The translations under genes were made by a program, and so were the position numbers. Source: Sarcomyxa edulis (lineage: Eukaryota; Basidiomycota; Agaricomycetes; Agaricales; Mycenaceae). Taken from it: a stretch of 64,000 bases of DNA. The notes beneath the pieces are model-generated. The model made no database searches. It saw nothing but the letters and a program-made list of their open reading frames with translations, and was not told where the DNA came from. Positions 43,686 to 57,754 of the stretch are shown here, one piece after another. Numbering within the stretch: position 1 is the stretch's first letter; every line of letters begins with the position of its first letter. The stretch is taken from NCBI GenBank assembly GCA_009761415.1, contig QUOL01000017.1, positions 620,001-684,000 on the forward strand. Direction: 5' to 3'.

Positions 43686-45102
43686 AGAGACAGTTTTGTA
43701 GCCAGGGTTCGAAATGGTATATCCCGTGGATAGGATTACGTAATCGGACCCTCTATACGTCCGTACGAAGGGACACAGTAAGGGGTGTTTTGGACCGAGA
43801 AAATTGGGCACTCGGCAACTTGGGAGCTGAATTAGTACCCTTGCCCCTCTTCCCCTCTCTTAGCAAAGTACCTAGCCTTGATCAGGGTACTTCAGAGAGT
43901 ATATGACTAAATTCTGGAAGTTTCCCCCACATTATTGCTTGTGTAATGGGTCATTCACTGAAAAAGCCAAAATCTGACACTAAACTGCCTGTAGAAATAG
44001 GTGGAGTCAAGATTAAAAAAATTCCTTCGGTTATAATGACCCCCCATATTGTAGCTCCATATAGATACCAACATCGCGATATTCCGTGAGGTATTGAGGT
44101 CAAACGGTGGCCTCGAACGTAGGATTGTTCGAGGAGGACCGCGTTTCCCACGCCACTTGGCGGGCCGGCTGCGGTGTCGACGCCATTTACACAGTCGCCT
44201 ACCGGCTACTCAGCTCCCCGGAGCCCTCAGCTCTGTGTTCCTACTCTCCGGAAGGCCTCGGGCCGGCCACGCAGCTTCCACAGCCAACCACAGTCCCTCC
44301 CCACAGCCGGCCACTGTGCTGTCCACAGCCCGTACTGTGATTGGAGTCTGTGCACAGCCGTTCGGAGCTTCAATTTGACTGTGCACAGCTTCCACAGCAG
44401 CGCGGACTGTGCCGTCGGAGCTTGAACTGTGTACGCAGTCTGCGGTCACAGTTCAAATCTCCGCTCACTCTACTCACACAGCTCCGCCAAGTCCTTTCCA
44501 CAGCCCGACCACAGTCTCGCCTCACAGTCTTGACTCCCTCCTCGTCGTTCAAACGTTCACCACAGCTACCACAGCTGGGCTTGAGCTAAGCACTCCCACA
44601 GTCCGCTATGAACACAGTCTTGCAAGTCCTCGCTCGACGGTTCAATCTTTCTGGCCCCAGTGCCCAAGACAAAGGCCCCAGTGCCCAACACTGAACGTTT
44701 CTCGCTTGAATGTCGTCAACTTTATAAGTAGATCATTGGCGTATTGCAGCGAAAAATGTTGCATCACTTATGACAACAACTTCGAGAGAGGATTCGTAAG
44801 TTGTTCTTGTTCTTCGATTATCAATACCAACTTTCTCTTAAAGTTCCATCGCACCCTACCACAGGTTTTCAAGTCGTCTATGCCCTCTTCTATCCAGGAT
44901 ACACGCAGGATCCAGTGAATGAGTCGGATTCTCTAGGGGCTTCGTACTCGACGTAAGCAAAATCCATTCAGAAAAGACTGACGTGTCCTCGTGGTGTTTT
45001 TCAACAGTGCACCGCACCTCCCCATATACATCGCGTCATCACTCGCATATCGAATACAAAGAACATCGTTCATCTTTGTAAGAGTCCCCGACAATCCCGG
45101 GA
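43624..45102. repeat. Repeat B long copy, duplicate
   Basis: Duplicate of 18579-20058, one base shorter because of the lost G at about 43783. It contains the same orphan exon pair (44865-45102). Confidence 0.55.
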
Positions 45103-46779
45103 CCAATTCTGATGTCAAGGAGCTCATGCATCCCAAAAGACCATAACGTTGCGACCTCCCTTGTTCTGTCTGCACACCTCATATCTCATATCTTTGTGTC
45201 TTGGCCTACATACTCTCGACTCTCCCTTCCGTATTCTCGCATACTTTTGGCTTCGCTTGTACACCTACTTTGTACCAGTTCTGCTCCTGCCATTCATCTC
45301 CTATGCTGTACCAATGAAGATGTCTGCCTATCTATATCAAGAACTGCCACACCTAAGGAACCTCAGTGTCATCGATAGACATTTTTCAGGTTCCCTACTT
45401 GCTCTCGTACGTGTGTTATCAGCACGGCTAGCCGTCGAGGGCAGCGCTGCCTTGCATATATACTCTCACTCTCAATAGGTCACCTACACAACCCCCACCC
45501 GCACCTCTACCAAAGACACTACGTGAGAAATCCCGTCCCAGAGAAACACTGGTCCAATTACAGAAACCCCTCCCACAACATCCTGAATCTGCTGGAACAG
45601 ACATGTCTCGCCCTTATCCGCACCTTCATCAATCGCACGGTGCGCTTTCATCCAAGTCTGACCCCGTAGTGCCGTTAACATTCGCAAGACTTCCAGGACG
45701 CATGCTCATATCGCGTGAAGATCGACTTCTTCACTATTCACGATGAGAAACGGCGTAGGAATAGTAATCGAGTTGATGAGTCAAAAACGGTGTGCTATCC
45801 AGTACGCACTCTTCGTCTATTCCGTACATTCTCTGGACACGACTGCATGTCGTTCTCGCGGTTTACAGACTTCTGTCACGAGACATCATCAGCAGTCGCG
45901 AATCCCCTCAGAAAACAATGCGTGCACACCATTATATTCATCATATGGCGTCAACCCACCCAAGAAGAGAGAGGAGAGAGAACAGTATTCGAGTAGATGG
46001 CTCGGGAAATGTGTCATAGACCAATGGTACGCATTGTCCTCATCTATTCTATCTATTCCCCCCGTCTTTGATCTCGCTCATCGCGCTGGAGAAACCAGGT
46101 TGAGAGTTCCTAGAGTCAAATCAATGCATTCACCCCGCACTACCCTGTCCCCACTTTCCAAAACGACTCCAGACAAGCAGAGTCAATTGTTCCATCACTC
46201 CCGCGCTTTCTTCCATCTTGAGCTCGCCGTTCGACACACCGTGATTCTCACCTTCACCACCTTCACTCAGACGAATCGACGGATCGGTTGGATTGAATAC
46301 GGGATAGGCAAAGGCAAAGCGAGACCACGATGATATCTTTCGTGTGTGACCTACAAACATTCTGTAAGGACTTGTACTACATACGATATGTATCCCGTCG
46401 CATGCCCTCGAGTATGAGAAGTAAGACAAAGAGTAAAATGAAATATAACTTTGCGTAAAATTCCAATGAGGTGGGAAATGAAATGGGTAGTTCAAACTTC
46501 AGGTTGATCAAGTGTCGCCGAAATCGAGGAAATTTCACCTAGCCATCGGGCAAGATCCACGGCGCGAACATGTTTTGTTGCAAGAACGACGTGGAGGTAT
46601 GTTCGAGGACGTGCAATTGTGCCCAAGGATCTTCGAGAGTACTTGAGTCAGTCAGTATTAAGCAGATTCAATGACTTGACGAAGTCTCGTTGAGATTGGT
46701 CTACCTCTTCTCGACCGTTCGCGAGAGTTCGAGAACCTTAGAATAACTTACACAACAAGTCACAAGGCCTGTGGGTTAC
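45103..46779. other. Unresolved region, second copy
   Basis: Duplicate of 20059-21735 with no difference seen; the longest plus frame is 45743-46333. Confidence 0.25.
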
Positions 46780-48578
46780 TTACTGATATTCAAAAGCCTT
46801 GATTGTTTCCCTAAGAACGACGCAATCAACCTCAAGAGCGAGAATCTCATATAGCAAAGGCTCACGGTTATTAATCTTGATATCTCTCAGCTTAGGGAGT
46901 GTTAGGAAGGCGAGAGTGAGGACAGATAGGTACGCGATGAGGGGTCTCTGCCTCTGATCGCACACTCGTGCTCGGCGTAGCCGAGATGGAAGAGTTTGAC
47001 TAGATTGGCCGAGAATAGGTTGACGTAGCTTCGAAGGTGCGGGAGAGCTGCAAAGAAGACACAACTGATGGATCGATGCGCAAAGATCGTAAAAGTAGAC
47101 TTACAGGATGGGAAGGATATGGCATCTACCATTCATATTGAAGAATGGCAGCTACTACGTCGAGAGGATTTGGCTGAAGGGGAGATTTCCAGGTGGCTTC
47201 GCAGATAGGGAAGGGTGTATTAACGAGACATAGAGAGAGTAGCGGTGACAACGGTGACGAGAAACATATACTGAAACAAAGTGGATAGTCAGTTAAATGA
47301 CAGATGGAACGGAACGACGTGAGTGACCACGGACCAATGTGAGAAGCAACGACACGAGAGGGCGGCGATGGTGATGTTGTTTGACTAGAAAGAAGGGGGA
47401 GTGAGTGGATATGGGTAACAAGAACGCTGAACGTTCACGTACTAATATGAAGAAGGACATCGGCGGGCCTACAGTGCAAGAGAAAATGAGTCAGCGAGAA
47501 GTTAACGATCACAACGAGCTGACTCGAATACTCACTGTGATTATATGGCTTCGAAAGTGAGAGAGACGGTGAGGTTGTGGAAAGGGAGGGTGGGAAGTGG
47601 GAAGAATCGGGAGAAATCTGCAGTCTGACATCGCAGATTCGTGCGTATGGCGCCGTGTGCAGTATCGACCGCTCTTCGAGTGTATAGGTGTCATGACACC
47701 GTGTACTTGGTGGTATGGCATCTAATGGTGGTGACTGCGTTGTAGTGTGGATGATCTGGTAACTCGGGCTTCGCGATCAGACTGTGTCGACTAATCATTC
47801 TTAAGCATATACAATGACTGACCATGCATTCCTACCTCCTGAACTCGTTGTAATATCTTGTAGAAGAAACAAGGACGTGTGCTCTGACACACCGCGAGCC
47901 TGCATCTCGCCACCTAGGTATGGAGTTCACGGGCATGATAAAATCCGCACTGTGCTCTGAAGGTTTTGCTAGATTGGGTCTAGATGGTAGTAATATATCA
48001 ATTAGTCGCCTGAAAGACTGGAAGAAAACTCACCGGCTAGGATCTTGTGTTCCTCATTTTCGGGGCGCTGTGCGAGTACAACAGGTACAGCCGTTTGCTC
48101 GATAGAAGGCGGAATGTAGATGTAATGGATAGCTGATGAACGGCGAGGGAGGTCTCAGGCCGTCATGGAGAAGGGAGAGGTGAACCCGGGATGCTGTAGA
48201 TGCGGATATATTGTTGACTGCAGGAAATTGACTTCATTACTTACCTTACCACACTACTACAGTGCAAGACTGCGCCATCCCCGATTCCTGACGATGAACG
48301 ACTGACGCAGGTGCTTTACGCACTGTTTTCTGTTAGAGAGGATCTCGGGTACCTAGATATACTGTCTTGATTTCGACATATTCGGTCAATAGTAGGAAAC
48401 AGGATATAACCAACCTTGGATTTATGGCCTGAAGGGCGATGTCTTTCAAGGGACAATCGATGTTGATGGTGGCAACAATGTTTTGGAGGGTGAGGACTAT
48501 CCCTTCGACATCGGTGAGCTGTTCCCGGGTAATAGGGAGATCAGGTAGAAGGGATGGGTGATTATTGAGAGTCGGCAT
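46780..48578 (-). pseudogene. F-box/LRR-like gene, second copy
   Basis: Duplicate of 21736-23534 with the same frame break. Start ATG at 48578; upstream palindrome CTCGATCATGATCGAG at 48619-48634. Confidence 0.45.
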
Positions 48579-49173
48579 TTTCTAAGGCAGGTTGAAATCC
48601 ACCGCTGGCGATGGATATCTCGATCATGATCGAGCGAGGCGCCGGTAATCACCGTGTGCGCTCCAATATTTTCGTTTTCCTCACCACCCTCACCCTGCTC
48701 AACGCCGACACTTGTGGTTCAATCCAAGGATACGATGTTTACATAAGCCTTTGGAGAGTATCTCGCTGGGTATCTGGTACGGAAAACTTCGAGGTAAGTG
48801 GCTTGATTGTTGACTTTAATGTACCTTCACATCCCCTTCAATGCGACTCGGAGTCGTCTGGGATAGATGGTGCACGACAGATGCAGTGCTTTGGGTTAGT
48901 TCGCCCTGGCTGCTTTGGTGCGTGCGTAATGCACTCGAAACTCTGTCTGCCCCGGGCCCCCGACCCTTCTTGATACAAGCATTATGACTGACGTTTTGTC
49001 TCCCACGCAGTTTCATCTGACTATCGCGCTACCTACGCGTCATTTACATGTAGTCTACGCGTTTTGTACCCGCAGTCGCGAACCACACCCGCCATTCACT
49101 CGGACCAAGTGCTACACAGGCTCATACAGTGAGGTTTGTTTTCTCCTTCGTCTGTTTCTTTGTGGTGGCAGAC

Positions 49174-50492
49174 CACCCAAAGTCCCCGCCTCCGAGTTCG
49201 TGCTCGAGTCGTTCGGTAATGCCCGCAACCTCTTCAATCACAACGCTTCCCGCTTCGGAAAATACACAGAATTGCAATTTACAGACCGAGGTCGTCTCTG
49301 TGGTATCAAGACGTCCAATCATTATTTGGAGCGAAACCGCGTGACCGGTGCGCCGTCTGGGGAGAGGAACTTTCACATATTTTACCACCTCGTCTCGGGT
49401 GCGTCGCCTGAGGAACGACAACATCTTCACCTGCTAGACAAGACCACTTTCCGCTACCTTAGTCAACGAATCATCAAACCAACGCAGCCCAAGATGAGGA
49501 CGGGATTCGGTTCGAACAGCTCAAGGTCGCTCTCAAAACCATCCTTCTCTCCAAGCGGCATGTGGCTCAGACCTGCCAGCTCATCGCCGCCATTCTCTAT
49601 CTCGGAAACTTGGAGTTTACTATTGACCGGTTCAAAAACGAGGATGCGGCCGTGGTCCGTAACACCGACGTCTTGGAGATCGTCGCCAAATCTTTGGGTG
49701 TGGAGCCTTCTGTCCTCGAGTCTGCTCTGTCATACAAGACGAAGCTCTGCACCGTCTTTCTCGATCCGGACGGTGCGTCGGACAACAGAGATGACTTAGC
49801 TAAGACTCTATACTCGTTGTTGCTTGCCTGGCTCAACGAACACGTCAAGGAAGGTTCATGCCGTGACCATTTCACGACTTTCATTGGACCCTTTGATCTT
49901 CCTGGCCCTCAGAACGCCTCCAGCCGACCCAACTCACTCGACCAATTGTGCATCAACTTTGCCAACGAACGTCTGCAGAACTGGACTCAGAAGCGGCTGT
50001 TCGAAAGCCACGCCAACGAGTATGCTGCAGAGGGCATCTCCCGGTTCATTTCATAGGTTCCGTACTTTGACAATGCTGAGAGAGAGTTGAACAAGCGAGG
50101 ACAACGTTCGGACTTAATGAGTGAGACGTCGCACTCTGGACATAGACTGTAAGCCGTATCTTTTCTATTATACCGCCATTCCGTTCTCGGCTTGCCCTTC
50201 CCAGGTCTTCCTTTCTCATGATGCGTTCCACAAATTTGAGGATTAACTCCGAGCACTAGATGGCGAGGAACAGAAAAGGAACAGAATTTCGGGATGCCGA
50301 AGCTGAAGCTGGTCTCGAGGACTGGGCAATCCATACGCGCCCTATCCTGATCCTGGGGCTGATGGCGAGTCCTTGCCCTGGGCCGGTGTTTACACGCTCT
50401 CCTATTGGAACGCGTCTCCCTTCCAACGTGCAGACATGTACGACGAAGATTCAAAAGATCGGCGGTCTCTCCGGAGCGAATTGGAGCTTGAG
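49174..50492 (+). pseudogene. Second motor fragment, duplicate
   Basis: Duplicate of 24130-25448 with the same shift, TAG stop and internal deletion. Two differences: A24949 is G49993, and T24973 is C50017. At the second site this copy agrees with the better-preserved locus at 14445-18100, so the T in copy 1 is the newer state. Confidence 0.85.
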
Positions 50493-52982
50493 GTAAGCAG
50501 CTCCCTCGCTCACCTTGTTCACTCGTAGTCGTCGAATACGACAAGTCGTGTTCTTGACCTCCTCCACAGATCCCGACAATCCCGGGAGGGATTTACAGCT
50601 ACATGCACTCCCTTCGAACAAACTAAAAGGTCCTGCTCTCGATCAACAACGTCATTATCAATTGCACATCCACATTCAAACCAAGGCGCGACACCATGAC
50701 GATCAAACATCTCATTCCTCAATCCGACAGTATCCGGAACTGTCCGCCCCTTTGTATATATACCGTCCTCTACATCACTCGTTAGACTTGGACTCGGTTT
50801 CCCTTTACATGCCTTGAAGAGGATGACGGATGTTGTACGTAGAGATTCATACAGAGATATGTACATGACACAGACAATAGAATGCTACATGATTTTTTCC
50901 TACATTCTGTCCCTCCCGTAAAGATCGAGCCTGAGCCGTCCAATTGTTCGTCCATTCGTCCCATATACTTCTATATCTGTCTGTCCTTCCATCCCGCGAG
51001 CACTTGATGTCTGACATTGAGGAACGAAGATTGCACTCATCAACCTTTCTAGTTGCGATACGATAACGAAGATCCCAAGTAGTCGAGCTGGGAAATAGGT
51101 CAGTCAACGCGTTATGTCGCCGTATTGTTGAGTATCAGATGCAACAGATGCGACCGATCCTCCCTCGCAGTCTTCATAATTGTAAGGGATCAAAGTAAAG
51201 GAAGACTCGAACACGACTTTTCGTGCACACGACATACAATCTTGAACACAGACAGAAACTATCCATCAAAGAGATGATGCGTAGCTTGGACTGCACAGCT
51301 CCGATTTATTGAGCCGTCGCACCACCCCGTTTCTACTACACCGTTCCTCTCCCTGAACGCGCAAACGAGTCTCCGAAACTCTGTTGTTATCGACATGTCA
51401 CGGGATATTGACAGCTAGATCTCGCAAAAGGGGGGACTCGGACTGCTAGAAGTACGTCCTTACTAACGTGTGTACGAGCTTATCCCTTCTCAAAGTTTGT
51501 CGCCGTCGCGTCATATCCCGGGCTGTCGACACGTCGACAACTCGCCGTCAAATCGCTCCGTTGACTCGTCATGTGCGGCGCATCCGAGGATAATAGAGGA
51601 AGAGAGATTGAGAGAGGGAGAGACGTACCGAGAATTTCCTAGGACCGTTGTGCCATCTACTCTGACTTTCTTTATAGGTTGGAGGTTGGGTTAACGAGAC
51701 TCGATACTGACTGGTCATCGATTTCTTTGACAGAGAGAACGAACAAATGAAACGAGATGGTGGTTACTTGGAAGACACAGGACTAGAGTCGGGCTTGTAC
51801 CGTGTACACTCCGCAGCAAAGGAAAGGGAGATACGAAATGTAATCGTCGGCCAGGAGGGCAGATCTATCCTCCACTCCATGGATGAAGAGAACGTGTTCA
51901 ATGACAGCGAAAGGCGTACCATCAGTGTACATTTAACTCCAGCCTACCTCCCCGTCAATTCCGCGGTCCCAGATTCCGCGGTACTCTTTGTGGGTGGAGT
52001 GTATACTTATGGTGGTATGGGATGTGATGTTTTGCAAGTGGGACGGTCGTTTCGTGGTGCGAGTATCGTGGGATTCGGACTGCTGGGGGTGTCTTGGACG
52101 ACTGGTACAACCCGCCGCCAATGACGACGAGGACCAGGTCCTGCAAAATCCTTAAAAACTAGAGTGATGTTAGCAAAGTGCTGAGAGTAAAAGACACACC
52201 GTTTTGTTGTCTCCTGCTATTTGCGGAGGCGAGAGAAACCGACGAAATGTTACTGTACTGGGACGAGGAATGTTATGGGAAAGGAGTGACTCACCTCGGT
52301 TCCTGATGTCCGATGTTCACTATTTCCCATGTCAGGTCGTCGGTGTGTGAAGAGACAAAGAGGTGTCGCGAGCGTCGACGATCTTGAGTGTTGTCCGTGA
52401 TTTCTTGCTCTCGAGATGGGTATCAGCTCTCGAGCGGATTGGGGGGTCGATAGCGAGCGTTTGCGGTTCAAAGTTAGTTCTAGAATGTGTTTATTGTTTT
52501 TCAAAGACAATTGGAACGGCGAAAAAAGACGCTATATAATGCGACTGGCGTCAATTCGAGAAGAGTCGACTGAGGGAGAGATCCGTCGAGGTCAAGTCGA
52601 GGTTTGACAAATGATCCTAGGGAGACAATCTGATAGAAGACAACTCAGTCAGGCATTTGCATCAATCATCAGAAAAAGTGACTCACCGTGGAGACGTGAT
52701 ATTGACGATAAGCCAGGTTAGGCGCTCGTACGCTGGCAGTGTCCGACGCGAAGTTTGGTGCAAAGTCTCGCTCGATCATGATCGAGATAATTCCCACGGA
52801 GTAAATTCACCGCCAGCGCTCGATTACCCCCGTGGGAAACGTTCAATAACGCCGAGGTATCCTCCTCGTCATTCTAACCCGCGTCAGTCGCGCTCGTTCG
52901 TCTCAAGAATATCACGAAATCAAGATGGGTAGAGGTTAGTCAATTCTATTCATACGCATTAAATTACTCATCTTTTCTGCAG
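50493..52982. other. Region without firm gene, second copy
   Basis: Duplicate of 25449-27938, including the isolated repeat-B end (50570-50598), the 125-codon frame at 51747-52124 and the palindrome at 52771-52786. One difference: C25713 is T50757. Confidence 0.3.
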
Positions 52983-54914
52983 GATATTCAGCCACACAGT
53001 GAAGTCGACGAGTCTCTAGCTCTGCGAGCAGAACTCGTACCAGCTATGCTCTCCTAGTCCAGTCCAGCAGAAGAAGCTGTCCGAGATCAAGTCGCTGAAT
53101 CCGTCTCTCATTTATGAACTCGATTTCTCAACAAAATGGACCGAACAAAATGGACCGATCCCATCGATGTAAGTCTTCTCTCCTGATGTATTTTCATTCA
53201 TTCAACTGACCCGTATATTCCGACAACTCGTCGCTTCTCGTCACAGATGGACTACAACGTCAACATTGGAGTGATCCAGACATCACACTCCATCTTCCGA
53301 CACTGGCACGCCCACGTTCGTTCAGACGCTCTCTTCACAGAGATCAATCTCGTCCTCAACACCTTCATCAACCCCTTCCTCCAACTCTTCAGACACACCG
53401 CCACTCTCGTCCTCCAATCCACCACCTCTTCCCCACCTCCGAATCACCCGCAGCTCGCACAGAGCATGGTTCTGCTCGTCGATATATTCCACGATTTCAC
53501 GTGCATGGACCTTCTCCGAGCTATCGAGGGTTCCCGTGATAAGTTCTTCAAGGTCGACCGGTTAGTTCTGAGCATTCTTGACTTGGGCTCCTGCAACGGT
53601 AATTGGACATGTCCGTAATATATCGTCTCTTGTCTTCTCATATACTAAATAGATTACCAGGCCGATGATGAGACACCTTCCTTGCCATCTCAGATCAAGA
53701 CCGGTATATTAGAGATCGCAGAAGTGAGTCATACATCTCACGCTCCCATACTCGTTATTCAACTCCAGAGCAGCTCACATCAAACTGTACCCGGATCAAC
53801 TCTCAAAATCACCAGTGGAAGCATTCGTTCAAGGAGTCTGGGAATCGGTCGGCTCTGACAATCTTCCTGGCGTGGCAGATGACGCGGTACGCAGGCTTGT
53901 CCCGTCGATGAACTACTTGTTAATCGCCATCTAGCTCGTGTCGCAGTCCTTGCGGTACATCTCGACCGCCATCCGGTCAGGTTATTACGCCTCCATCTTC
54001 GAGTCCCGCGAAATCATCTCCAGTCTCGTTCAAGGCGTGGTCGTTCCCAACGTCGGTCTACGAGGTGCGATCTGTTCTTGGCATCGCACGCTTCCGACAT
54101 ACTGATCGTTCGCTTAGACCACGACCTCGAGCAGTTCGAAGACGATCCCCTCGAGTTCATCCGTCTCGACCTCTCCCTCTCCTCTGCAGGCACAGATCTA
54201 GCCACCCGCCGTCAATCCGCCGCCGACGTTCTTCAGGCCCTCGTCGGTTCAGGATACGAGGCACTGGCGACTGAAATCGTCGGCGCATGGATCAATGAAG
54301 GCTTGCAGCGATACACTGCCAATCCAAGTGCTAACTGGAAGGCAAAGGATAGTGCTGTCTATCTCCTCACAGCTGTGGCCACACGTGGATCAACGACCCT
54401 AGTAAGCAGCCCAGCATACGTACGATTTTGCACCCTTACCTATTCATCCACAGCATGGAGTCACATCGACGAACGCGCTATTTGACATTGTCAAATTCTT
54501 CTCGGATCGGAACCGTACATCCCATACATCAGGTCGACGCTATCCGGTTCCTCTATACGTTCCGCAATCAGGTGCGCATTGTAAGCAGCACTGCATGGTG
54601 TCCTAGCGTTCTCACCTCTTCCATGCAGCTGACAAAACCACAACTCCTTTCCGTCTTGCCGCTCCTTGTCGGACATCTTGGCTCAAACAACTATGTTACT
54701 TACACCTATGCTGCTATCAAACAAGGCACACAGCTCTTGTATGTCCCCATTGCTCCATCGATATTTGCGGTTCAACTCACATGCGTCGTCTCTAGGTTTG
54801 CTCAAGCGGATATCCATGACATCGCGCCCGAGTTGTTGACCACGGTTCTTTCCAAAATCGAGTCGGCTGGGACACCAGAAAAAGTAGCAGAGAACGATCA
54901 TTTGATGAAATGTG
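52983..54914 (+). pseudogene. Exportin-2 (CSE1/CAS) pseudogene, second copy
   Basis: Duplicate of 27939-29870 with the same stop, shifts and missing segments; no difference seen. Intron positions are the same. Confidence 0.9.
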
Positions 54915-55032
54915 AGTACTCGGTCCTTCTTCGGTAGAAAACGCGTTCATGACCTCGGCGCGATGGTCTCGTCTCTCGAAGATAGCAACAGCAGTCGATT
55001 TTGGCTTAGGACACTTGGGAAAGACTTCAATG

Positions 55033-56009
55033 GTACGTCTCGAGTTCATGTCTGTCGGAAAAGCGATCTGGAGGTACGCATACAGTATGCAATTAAACTA
55101 ATTGCTCTCACTCTCCTCAGACAGCAGCAACGAGATCGTAACACGATCTCGTTCGACAGGAAACTCAAAATTCGGTCTAGGATGTCGCACAGAACGAGAT
55201 CTTGGGAGGCATGTTCGTCTCCACTCCCCTCTATCTCATTTCCTTTCGATGTTATCCATACGCTGTCGAAATATCTAGAGAGAGAGGTGAAACTTAGGAC
55301 AATTGGAAAAGGCCGGATTTCTCTTCGATCTAGTACGTCCTTTTGACTCAAGTTCATAACTATCAAAAAAGCGATCTACATGCATGGATACACCGTGTAA
55401 TCGAACTGATCACTCCCAGTTTCCTCAGGCAGCAGCAACGAGATCGTAACACGATCTCGTTTGACGGAAAGTCCGAACTTCGGTATAGGAAGTTGAACAT
55501 ACATCGGATGGGACGAGATCGCAGGGAGGCAAGTTCGTCTCCACTTCTCCTTATCTCCAGTCCTTTCGATGTCATCCGTACGCCGTCGGAAAATTGAGAA
55601 AGAGTGGTGAAAGACATCTGGAAAAAAACGGATTTCGCTTTCGATGGTACGTCGTTTTGTCTCAAGCTCGTATCCCTGCTATGAAAGTTTACACCGATAT
55701 GGAGGTATGAATACACCTGTCAATTCGGACTAACCACTCTCAGGCAGCAATGATCGCGTTCAAAGGACGTCTCGGATCTCGGTCTAGGAGTTGCACAGAC
55801 ATAGAGGAAGGCTCCGCACGCCGTCAAAAACAGAGGTACGCATGCCCTATTCCCTTAACTAACCGTTGTATATTGTTGTCATCAGACGCAAAGCCGATCT
55901 TTCAGGGAGACCTTGGAACTCGGTGTAGGAAGACTCGCAGACACCGAAGCATGCGATCGCGGGAGGCGTCTCTCGAATTGGTCGTCAGAAGACGTCGAAT
56001 TACACACAG
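55033..56009. repeat. Tandem ~300 bp array, second copy
   Basis: Duplicate of 29989-30965. One difference: T30592 is C55636 (TG versus CG). Confidence 0.65.
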
Positions 56010-56028
56010 TAAGTCTTTTGTTTCGTTT

Positions 56029-57293
56029 AAGTGCCTCCAGAATCCGAGGCAAAACGACTCGTTTGTGTAGGAATTCCGAGTTTTAGTCCCACAGGTGCGT
56101 GCTCGATAACTACCATCCACATCCCTTCGAAGTCGAGCCAGATAGTGGGCTGAAAAGTGTCGGGCAGGGAGTCCATCGCGCTCCGAGTATCTTTGTTGTA
56201 ACCACACAATACAACATCTTTCCCACTTCAACTCGAGACACGAGTTCTCGTGAGTCAGATATCCATTAGATTGAGCTGAAGGGTCCATGTACTGCATAAC
56301 GAGGACCACAATCCTAGTCTCTAACGCACGATGAGAAACCAGATGGAAACACGGACATGTATGAATATTGAGTCAAAAGAAATACTCCAATTCTCGTGCT
56401 AATACATCGCGAGGGTACAGAACTTACAACAGAACCTACACACCTCCATCTCGTCGCCGACATCATGCCCCAGACAGGCACAACAGACTCACGGGGCTAC
56501 AGGGAAACAGATGGACCAGACTCGACTTCGTTCGAGTGACAGAGATTGACTTACCTACCACATCGAAAAGTTCTACCTCCACTCAAAAACAAAAAAGATT
56601 CAGCCGTGCACGCCCTGGCCAAGGTAGAGGGTCAAGTCGAGGAGCGTCGTTGCCGTCGTCGTCGTTGAACACAACGACGTGGAACGATTGCTGAAGGCAT
56701 TCGAGCTTAGACTTCGACGACGGCACTGACATGGACATCTTAAACTTACGGTCAGTCGTTCGAGACCAAAGGTTGAAAATGAGTGGATGAGAGAGAAATA
56801 AGGTAGTGAAATGAGGGGCTCTGTCCCTCATCGCACACTCGCGCTCGGCGTAGCCGAGCTGGAGGAGAGGGAAATTAGCCGAGGCAGCGTCTAGAATGAA
56901 TCAACGGGCAAGGTCAATATACATACCAACGAGTGAATATGCATAGAGACGACGTACTGGAAAGGATCAATGAGGCCATTTGGGAAACCTTTGAGTATTG
57001 AAGCGGCGGGACAGAAAGACGTTCGACATGGGCAATCGAGTTGAACGAGGCATGTGGAGATAGCTGGGGAACGTGATAAATGTTAGAGGGACTGCCAAGG
57101 ACCGGGATATTGGGACAGAGAAAAATCCTAGACGACAGGTTGCAAATATGTACGAAGGAAAAGTCCCACCTCGCGCTCGAGATCGTGTGCCCTGGTATTG
57201 AAGAGACACATAAGAGAGTGTCGTCGTCGTCACACACATACGGTGGCCAGGGAGTCCATGGTCTAATTTTGGAAATTTTTGGTAAATTTTCAA
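56029..57293 (-). pseudogene. F-box/LRR-like remnant, second copy
   Basis: Duplicate of 30985-32249; no difference seen. Confidence 0.4.
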
Positions 57294-57305
57294 TTTTTTT
57301 GGCAG

Positions 57306-57329
57306 TTAGGGTTAGGGTTAGGGTTAGGG
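57306..57329 (+). repeat. Interstitial telomere repeats, four units
   Basis: Duplicate of 32262-32285; the unit number is unchanged between the copies. Confidence 0.95.
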
Positions 57330-57748
57330 TGGTTCAGAAGTCTGCTCCTGTTGAGAGTAGTATGTAAAGGGAACTAAGTAGAAAACGAGGTCTTCTGGGG
57401 AAGAAGGCCTTTCAACTCGTTTCGCCTTTATAGGCTCGTCAGTTCTACTGTAGTAATATCTAATGAGTAATGTACGGAGAAATCAGTCAGCCGATTTCTA
57501 ATAATATTGTGTCGTTATGGCGTGATATGGCGCGATCGACCATGTGATAGGTCAGTTGACGTTGTCATCCGTCGGATCATGGGAATATTTTCTAAACTTA
57601 GCTGGCCTAGACTGGGTCTGGACCGTCTTGGCGTCCTTGGCGTCACGTGACCGGACCGGCTCCGGGGTGAAGACCTAAACACATGGTTAACCCCAGGTTA
57701 GGGTTAGGAGTTAGGGGTTAGTGTTAGGGTTAGCGTTAGGGTTAGCTA
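57330..57748. repeat. Telomere-bordered 419 bp block, copy 2
   Basis: Duplicate of 32286-32704. Confidence 0.9.
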
Positions 57749-57754
57749 ATGGGT

